From Ehretia macrophylla (lineage: Eukaryota; Streptophyta; Magnoliopsida; Boraginales; Ehretiaceae): a stretch of 64,000 nt of DNA. This document shows positions 55,974-64,000 of the stretch, piece after piece. The DNA is taken from the NCBI GenBank assembly GCA_037974665.1, contig CM075778.1:14001001-14065000 (forward strand), written 5' to 3'. Numbering within the stretch: the first letter of the stretch is position 1; each line of letters starts with the position of its first letter. The notes beneath the pieces were generated by a model, which worked only from the letters and a program-made list of their open reading frames with translations, had not been told where the DNA came from and searched no databases. A program made the translations under genes and the position numbers.

Positions 55974-58694
55974 TGTATAGCGCCCCGATCCCGCACAGGA
56001 CCGAGACTTCTATCGATCTGTCTAATCTCAACCCGATCCCAAACCTGGTCATAATATTAAAAAAAACGGACATAATCTCCTCTGTACCGAGGAGATTCGG
56101 AGATCTGTAATCATGCATAATTCAAGCATTCTAACATTCAACAACACAAAGCCAATCTTTCAGGCTACCACCAACATACATTCATCCCTTCCATCGATTC
56201 AATAGCAATCAACAATTCCAAACAACTCCACTTCCTGTTATATGCGCTCCTATTCAACATACTTGGTTGTAATCAAAATGTCATGCATACTATACAAGTA
56301 TCGATGCCACTAAACAATTAACATATTAGTATGCTATACATTTTAGTCACCAGCTTACAATACTTGACAACCTTGCTACATAAAGACATACTAGACTACA
56401 CGGTCTCGAAATATATACAAGAATGGCTTCAAGAGCCTCAATTACAACGAGTAATCAAATTGACACGGGGGAGTCTATATACAATATGTACAAGCACCAC
56501 GCGATAGAAATTCATGGCCCTTCTCAAGAGATACGCCTAAAGTCCCTTCAAAATGTTAAAGCAAGGGCTGAGCATACATAACATGTATACCCAGTGAGGG
56601 ATAGTCCAAGAAAGGGTCGTGCAATTCAAATAATAGACAACAAATAAGTCAAGGCCAATTAATAGTATCTCGACACATAAGCCACGTAGATGCAATTAAT
56701 ATAACACGCAGTAACAATAACTATAACACACATTGAGAGGTTTCGAGACAAAAAAATAAATGATTCATTCAAGACGATATACAAGTCATATAACGCTTTC
56801 AATTCGATATAATGCTTTTGATTCAATAACGATATACGATGTTCGATAAATGATAAGCCGTCGAATCCCCCTTATCTCTCAAATGGGCGTACTCTGGATG
56901 TACCCCTATCTTACGACCCAACTCTCCAAGGGTAGCATTGTCCCAAGCGAGAAAGCGGACTCCGAGGGTAACAATGTTCCAAGCGAGAGAGGGAATAGGA
57001 AACGGTAATAGAGCATACCTAATACTGGCAAGCCCGTTGCTGCCCGGCAAGGCCTATCGCAATCGCTCCTGACCATGGTTGCAACCAACGAGACGATACA
57101 AGACTTGACACGACACAACACAACACAATACGACACGACACATATGTCACAACACTTATCAAATATGACCAACATACATTACAATCAATGCATAATCGAG
57201 TACAAAAACAATACAACTAAGGTAAAACATTAAGTCAGTTAAAATACTAAGAATGATGCAACCCTCACCTTTACCGAGCTCTAAGATACGAGAAACAGCT
57301 CAATGGATCAACCCTATCATGCAATACAATATATATTTATCATGAGGATTCACATAGTTAACATTTATAACCGATATAACCAAGTTCACATCATATAAGC
57401 ATTTAACAATGTTTGGTCTATATATCATTCAACTAAGCAATATAGCCATGAAATGCAATGACAATCAATATAGGAAGCATATGGTGTGACATTTCAAGCT
57501 AACACAAGTCTAATTCTCAATTTCAACAATTATGCCTAAAGTCAATAGAAATTATGCGCCTATGAACTCATATGATAACCAAACTCGAAACTGACTTCAC
57601 ACCCTATTCAATGACATTTTATGACCCACTTAAAAGCTACGAAACCCTGGTTCTGCCCACGTTTACCCAAAAACCCCGATTTTCATCTTATAGTTTTACA
57701 AAGGAGCTATATCACTCGAAACCCCAACCGATGCCATAAATGCACGGAAAGTGCCTCCATGACCTACTAAGACAAAGCCCTAAATAAAAACGAGAAAACA
57801 AACAACTTCATTTTTCGGCCCTGACTTAAATTAGGTCAATTTTTATGATTTTCTCAAAGTGCACCTCAATTTTATTCCACATTATGTCAATCTAAAATGC
57901 CAAGGACCTATACAAGCGAGGAATATTTTTTAGGTAATTTTCATTGCAAAAGTACTATTCAATCATCTTCCCCAAGTGTTATTTTCATTTTTAAGCATTC
58001 AACAAACATTTTAAACCATCAAATATATTCTATAAAGTCATTAAAGCATATAAGAAGCAACAGAACAAGCATTAAACCACTACAATATTAGATCACAAAA
58101 ATAATAGCACAAACTTTAATTGAATTTAATATACGAATAGAATGCACCCTCACCTCTTTTGAAGATTAAAGAATAGTCTTAAGGTCCTAAGGATGAAGCA
58201 CAACCAATTTGAGAAGCAATGGAAGCAATAATGAAGTAATGAACAATTTTTTTTGGAGAAGTTACTATTCCCGTAACTCTTTTTTGGCCATTTTTTGACC
58301 TTTTTTTGTTTTTTTTGTTTCTTGGCTTATAATGTTCTCATGAGATGATCAAAGGGTAGGTCAAACAATTAGGGCATTTTAATAAGGGTAAATAGGTCAC
58401 TTAGGTGATTAAATTTTAGCAAAACAAAATGCCAAAAATCTGGGAAAAAAAATCCCGCTGGTATTATTTATCAGACATTTCGTGAATTTTTTTCCGTTGA
58501 TCCCGATATGCAATGCACACACGGTCAGGGGCTATAGTCCCCTAAAAATATTAGTATTTTATAAAAATATAAAATACATGAAAGAAACAGTTGAATTTAT
58601 GAAAATATGAAAAAATGAAGTAATTAGCTAAGTTACATGTAAGTTAACCATTTAATGAATGCAATTAATGAAGTGCTAGGTTCGGGGTGTCACA
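55974..58694 (-). repeat. 3' LTR of the second non-autonomous element
   Basis: On the minus strand it runs from TGTGACACCCCGAACCTAGC (58694) to GGGGCGCTATACA (55974). TATA box (minus ATTATAAGCC) at 58324-58333. Donor-like motifs AAGAGGTGAGGG (about 58146) and AAAGGTGAGGG (about 57267). Core GGGTCGTAAGATAGG (about 56920) and CCCTCACTGGG box (about 56595). Confidence 0.85.
58324..58333 (-). promoter_or_regulatory. TATA box of the second non-autonomous element's LTR
   Basis: Minus-strand ATTATAAGCC, in the same GC/TTATAA context as at 9181 and 39031. About 370 bp from the LTR start, giving a U3 shorter than the R-U5. Confidence 0.45.
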
Positions 58695-60137
58695 TCCTCC
58701 CCTCCTTACAAAAAATTCCTCGCAATTTCTTGAGTTGAAATGACTTCCAAGAACTGCAATAGTTTCCGTCGGACTTGAAGTCAAGAAATGTAATACTGAA
58801 GGAGACTAAGAAGAGCGAACGTCACTGAAGGAAGCCCGAGTGGGGTAGTTAAATAAATGCTTCTATGAAAATACCCAATAGGAGTCTGGTAAGAATGTCA
58901 CACGAGGAGGCCATTCACTAATGCTGAGAGAGCACCAAAAGAAATCCTATTAAGAAGAGTATGCAACTAATATCCAAAACGCCCGGATAATATCAAGAAA
59001 TTCTCAAGAAGGAAGTCCGGTGAATCCCAACTCGAACTGTCAAATAAAGGCTCAAGATTGCCAAATAAAGGCCTAATTAGAAGTCCAACTTGGGACTTCG
59101 AGAAAATACTACCAATAAATCTGATTAAGGATGCCAAATAAAGGTTCCGAATAAGTATACGAATCCAGAAGTCTAAATAAGAATCTCTCTAATTATGAAT
59201 CACCATATAAGAATCCCCAATATGCTCGTTATACCAATAGTCCAGAGGAAATCCCAAATAATCTCTAGGCAAGAATACCATACGAAAATAGCGAAGAAAA
59301 TACCCAATAGGAATATTAAGGTGGTACCATAGGTAAAATCCTGAACAAGAAATCCAAGTAGGAGTGTGCGCAAGGAATACTGACCAATACTCATAAACAT
59401 GAATTCTTTCGAATAAGAGTATCAAATAAGACCTCCATATATGATGCCAACTAGAAGATCTATCCGAGATTTCCAAATAGGAGTTCCATCCAAGAAGTAC
59501 CATTTAAGAAGTGCCAAGAGAGTTGGGATTTAACCTCGGGCATCAAATCCCTTCATTGATCCCAATAGCTGGTTGAACCATTATTTTCTCACCAGTCAGC
59601 ATCAATGGCCATCTCTTTCAGGGGAGAATGCTTACTTACCGATTTAAAAGGACAATGCATGAATGCCAAGATATCACCTAATGTAATTGATGTAATATTC
59701 ATATATCAGGAGATTATGACATATATCACACAGGCTATTATATAACCAAATGTTTCATAACACAAAGTTAATCAACAAGATAGTTCAAATACGAGTCACA
59801 CGCAATGAATACAATTCACAACACAACTATGCCGAGACACTCAAGTATGCACGTTACAATCAATATTTCAAGAAAGTAGTGATTCATGAGATCAATTCGA
59901 TTCATGATTAGCTATATCACTACACTTGACAAGTATTTAACACACAGTACATATCACTATCACATAGATCACATATTAAGTTGAGGACACAAGATTGTAC
60001 AAAAGATACTCACATTCTCAAGGCACACCAAGTACACACCTAATCAAGACACATTTCACAAGCAAGCACTTGAGGTTCACTACCCAGTAGTCCAAGGACC
60101 CTATCCTAGCTGAGAGCATCAAAGCTCTGATACCACT
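58695..60137 (-). mobile_element. Internal region of the second element: leader plus T-rich quasi-repeat, no gene
   Basis: Read on the minus strand, the leader after the primer-binding site has GGATAGGGTCCTTGG and GGGTAGTGAACC, clearly related to the leader at 47021-47110. The rest (about 58800-59520) is rich in TATTTGG, TTCTTATTTGG and CCTATTTGG words, like 47500-48700. The polypurine tract AAGGAGGGGAGGATG precedes the 3' LTR. Short readings (for example 59189-59503) reflect the repeat composition and have no known domain. Confidence 0.75.
60124..60135 (-). other. Primer-binding site (initiator Met tRNA), minus strand
   Basis: Minus-strand TGGTATCAGAGC, two bases from the 5' LTR end at 60138. 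It fixes the orientation of the element. Confidence 0.92.
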
Positions 60138-61062
60138 TGTAACGCCCCGATCCCGCACGGGACCGAGACTTCTATCGATCTCTCTGATCTCAACCCGATC
60201 CCAAACCCAGTCACAATTTTCAGGAAAAATGGATAGAATCTTCTCTGTACTGGGGACATTCGGAGATCTGTAAACATGCATAATTCAAGCATTCTAACAT
60301 TCAACAACATAAAGCCAATCTTTCAGGATACCACCAACATACATTTGTCCCTTCCACCTATTCAATAGCAATCAACAATTCCAAACAACTCCACTTCTGT
60401 TATATGCACTCCTATTCAACATACTTGGTTGTAATCAAAATGTCATGCATAATATACAGGTATCGATGCCACTAAACAATTAACATGCTATACATTTTAG
60501 TCACCTACTTACAATACTTGACAACCTTGCTACATAAAGACATACTAGACTACATGGTCTCGAAATATATACAAGAATGGCTTCAAGAGCCTCAATTAAA
60601 ACGTGTAATCAAATAGACACGGGGGAGTCTATATACAATATGTACAAGCACCACGCGATGGAAATTCACGGCCCTTCTCGGAAGATACGCATGAAGTCCC
60701 TACAAAATGTTAATGCGAGGGCTGAGCATACATAACACGAATGCCCAGTGAGGGATAGTCCAAGAAAGGGTCGTGCAATGCAAATAATAGACAACAAATA
60801 GGTCAACGCCAATTAACAGTATCTCGACTCATAAGCCACGTAGATACAATTAATATAGCACGCAGTAACAAATAACTATAACACACATTGAGAGGTTTCA
60901 AGACAAAAAAATAAATGATTCATTCAAGACGATATACAAGCCATATAACACTTTCAATTCGATACAATGCTTTCAATTCAATAACGATATACGATGTTCG
61001 ATAAACGATAAGCCGACGAATCCCCCTTATCTCTCCAATGGGCATACTCTGGCTGTACCCCA
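60138..61062 (-). repeat. 5' LTR of the second non-autonomous element, interrupted
   Basis: Matches the U5-side 0.9 kb of 55974-56900. Cut at 61062 by a copia LTR; the remainder would lie to the right of the window. Confidence 0.85.
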
Positions 61063-61781
61063 TGAAGGATCTCGTATATTTAGAGCTATGAACATTATCT
61101 AGCTAAGAATCGAGTGGAAGCATAACATGAAGTTCAAAACTTTCTGGAATTTCAAAGCATAATGTTCATATAAAACTTTAATCTTGACATCATGTGATTA
61201 ACATATGCAAAACATATATATAGCAAATATATATATTGACAAGAGATAGAACAAGATGATACCTCTTGAAGACAACTCATGGAAGGCATAAATCTGAAAT
61301 TTTCCTCTCTTGATGGAACACACTACCTCTTGAAACCACAAGAGCTCTAGTCGGTCCACACGAGCAAATAGTGGCTTCTCCATCTTCATGGCTGTTTTGT
61401 GCTAGCTTAACCATAGAAGATTTATGAGCTTATTTGTGAAGAAGAGAGTAAAACCATTTCCTCCTTCTTGTGTTCTTCATGGCTGCGTATTTTATGGAGA
61501 AAAAGAAGAGACTTCTTCTCTATCTACTTTATTTTTCAGCCATGTTTCTCTATCCTTGAAGAGTTAAAGAAGAAGACTTCTTCATCTCTTTCTTGTGTTC
61601 ACCCGTGTAGAAGCAAGAGAGAAGAAGACAAGTCTCTTTCTTTTATTTTTCTTGTCTTTATTGGTTGAAGAGAAAGAAGACAAGTCTTCCTTGTATTTTG
61701 TGGTCTTGTCATTCTTGTTGACTTTCTTGTAGGACAAAGAATATACATATGTTAGTAGTATTATTCCAGTAATGTAATAAT

Positions 61782-61789
<8 letters not shown>

Positions 61790-61833
<44 letters not shown>
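61790..61833. repeat. TA microsatellite in the copia LTR
   Basis: About 20 TA units with flanking ATACATA words. Confidence 0.9.
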
Positions 61834-61837
<4 letters not shown>

Positions 61838-62044
61838 TTCTTCTACTAATGTAATAATATACATATATACATCATATGTATATTGTGTAGTATTCTTCCC
61901 CTAAGGCATTAAAATATTCAACCTAATCACCATTAGTTGAAATTATGAAAACAACATTTTCATATTTTCACATTAGCCCCAACACTTAATAATAATTGCA
62001 TATTGGCCCCAATAACTTTTAAAGGCCAATTACACCATTATTAA

Positions 62045-62150
62045 CTCCTTAACAATTCAAGAGAAACAAAATATTATTGTTAACATTTTAACAATTCAAG
62101 AGAAAACTAAATGCAATTGTTAACATTTTAACAACTCAAGAGAAACTAAA
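62045..62150. repeat. Tandem repeat of about 42 bp, 2.5 units
   Basis: Units contain TAACAATTCAAGAGAAA, then AAATGCAATTGTTAACATTT-like sequence. Inside the copia LTR. Confidence 0.75.
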
Positions 62151-63264
62151 TCAAGCTCAATAGAAAAACCATTCACCGTGCTCTATTGTGTGTGACTTTC
62201 TAGATTCACCGCTATATAGCATTGAAGAAATGTTGAACACTTTCAATATTAATCAAACTATTCGATTTGTTTAGAGAATATCTCTCGTCATTCTCAAAAC
62301 ACCTTCAAAGTTCTTGAGTGACGTTCTAGCTTCTAACGTATCAAGACAGTTTATAAAGCAATGAAATCTTATTCAAGTGAATCTATTTATGGTCACCGAT
62401 TATCGTGCAATCCAATCCTTCCATTAATTGTCCCGTCGAGAAAGAACCATGATTCGATTAAGTTCATAAACTCGATACCATGCATGGATCTAATTGGTGT
62501 AACGAGAGATGGCACATGGAAAACTCATTCTCCATCATTCACACCTCGGCCAAGGATTTCCTCATTAAACAACCAAGCTTAGATCGCATAGGACATCGTC
62601 TCATGCTAGAGGTTAATGGATCCTATCTTGACCACTACCTGTCAATAACTATACCAGATGAATGAAACTACAAGAGAACGTATCTCATCTCGTTTGTCGA
62701 GACAGGCATTATCTAAACACTTGAATCAAACCCCAATACATATGACAGCCGTAATGTCTCAAGTCTAAGGATTACATGCACAATCACAACGAATAATAAA
62801 TTATTAATCTGAAGTCATGTAATTGGTTATTCACGTCACATTCAGTGATCTATTCAACTAATAGTCACCCACATGTTTGTTAATAGCATCCCTATGCTAT
62901 TATGGCACGTGACTTACCATCATTTACCATTAACATCCCTATGTTAATCAAATGTAACAACACATGTGATAGTCCGTAATAGATTATAGAAGTCCCGATT
63001 AAATAATCTAAGGACTATGAATACTTTAAGTATTTATCATATTAAGGGAATATGCCAACATATTCTAAACTCTTTTAGAATACATTTCTCTAATGAAAAT
63101 ACTAGGGACTCATTCATACACAGAAAGAATGAGAATATGAATGTCCTAAATATGTCAATATGAAAACACACATATAGACACGAATGCCATAATATACAAG
63201 TTAATGTCAAAATGCCTCCAATATATGTCATCCAAATATGTAGCATTAGGGCATATTTCTAACA

Positions 63265-64000
63265 ATCTCCCACTTGCACTAATGTTATGTTACATAGTAT
63301 TAGCAGCACATACAATGGTAACTCATATCCATCTTCTCAAAACAAGGACATAGTTGTGACTGATTCATAGCTACGGTTAGTGGGTCAGCTACATCGAGAG
63401 ATGTGGCCGTTTTCTGCAAAGACATATCTCAATATGATTATTGGCTACAAATACAACGCATGAAGATGGAAACACCTTTCCAAATGTTTGGACATACAGT
63501 GAGACCTGGGTTCCACAAGCTTATGCAGTAGCTTCATATAGTCATAACGATGAAAGCATTACAACTTAACGGTAGGAACAATAAGCAACTTGTATGATTT
63601 CCTCGATCCAAATAACTTCTTTCGTAATATTACATATCACAAAAGACATAAGTTATGTAATGGAATCTACAGTTTTCTCAGAACCTTTCTAACTTACTGA
63701 GCTCCCACTACAAATAAACATGAACCCTAACATAGACATTCTATTATAAGATTCAGATTAAGAATCTAAACTAGTAAATCCATCACTACGAATTTATCTC
63801 CTCCATGAACTAAAATATATCTTTAGTGTTTCCTAAGTACTTAAGAATATACTTCAATTCTATCAACTATTCCCAAACCTAGATTGGACTGATATTTACT
63901 CGTAACACTTTACATTTTACGCAATATCAAGTCTTGTACATAGTATAACAAATATGAAGTTACTATAACTTTGAATACAAATTTGCTACGCAACTAGAGT
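63265..64000 (-). mobile_element. Copia internal 3' end (fossil), continues beyond the window
   Basis: Polypurine tract at 63265-63282. Further in, minus-strand sequence near 63810-63860 reads ELKYILKYLGNTKDIF, the copia RT C-terminal motif. The rest is heavily degraded, and the element's remaining internal region and 5' LTR lie to the right of the window. Confidence 0.6.

Larger units (their letters stand above)
55974..61062 (-). mobile_element. Second non-autonomous long-LTR element, minus strand
   Basis: 3' LTR at 55974-58694 (2721 bp), internal region of only 1443 bp (58695-60137) and 5' LTR from 60138, interrupted at 61062 by a copia LTR. A primer-binding site (60124-60135, minus) and a polypurine tract next to the 3' LTR are present. 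No gag or pol is recognisable. The two LTRs agree at about 90-96% by eye over their shared 0.9 kb, so it is older than the element at 44409. Same lineage, different LTR sequence. Confidence 0.85.
61063..63264 (-). mobile_element. Copia 3' LTR (2.2 kb), minus strand
   Basis: On the minus strand it starts TGTTAGAAATATGCCC at 63264, preceded by the classic copia polypurine tract AAGTGGGAGAT, and ends ATCCTTCA at 61063, at the exact point where the host LTR stops matching its partner. It includes a TA microsatellite (61790-61833), a cluster of AAGAAGAC/GTCTTC words (61490-61730) and a short tandem repeat (62045-62150). Confidence 0.75.

Noticed and set aside
61468-61791. Lys/Glu/Ser-rich readings in the copia LTR
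   Set aside because: Follow from GAAGAAGAC/GTCTTC-type repeats; no domain and inside an LTR.

Overview
The window looks like a repeat-dense, gene-poor stretch of a plant nuclear genome, most likely a eudicot. It is AT-rich, full of Ty1/copia and Ty3/gypsy LTR elements primed from initiator-Met-type tRNA sites, and it holds an L1-type LINE, several foldback MITEs and one plant-specific B3-domain gene. I see no rRNA, tRNA, CRISPR or bacterial-type feature. I read the sequence by eye, so element edges without terminal motifs and target-site duplications (TSDs) are approximate.

Layout. 1-2394: truncated gypsy-like LTR, then a copia solo LTR. 2395-4870: 5'-truncated LINE. 5116-10635: a large LTR split by a second LTR (TSD CAACC), with a copia 3' end to 11454. 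11455-16551: the only gene-bearing island, with a single-exon B3 repressor-type gene (minus strand), small foldback elements on both sides and a 998-bp Mutator-type MITE with a perfect 9-bp TSD. 16552-26335: a full-span but heavily decayed Tat-lineage gypsy element with a second RNase H and an antisense ORF region. 26940-31654: a Tork-like copia element, young and nearly whole in layout. 31655-34436: intergenic DNA with MITEs and a CACTA-like end. 34437-43104: nested LTR stack with a solo LTR (TSD TTTCA). 43105-43810: AT satellites around a clean coding-like segment of uncertain family. 43796-55111: a gag-only copia derivative whose LTR was split by a young 7.0-kb non-autonomous element (TSD CACAC). 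55112-64000: second copy of the opening LTR, a second short non-autonomous element, and a copia 3' LTR and pol tail running off the window.

The most unusual content is a lineage of non-autonomous elements with very long LTRs (2.6-3.4 kb) and short internal regions without recognisable genes. Their LTRs share a GGGTCGTAG-like core, a CCTCACTG box and a splice-donor-like AAGGTGAGG. Two complete members share a tRNA-primed leader and a T-rich quasi-periodic interior. One young member has an LTR that appears mosaic: most of its U3 matches one LTR family in the window, while its tip and R-U5 match another.

The only intact host gene I can support is the B3 gene. Nearly everything else is transposon fossil or plain intergenic DNA.
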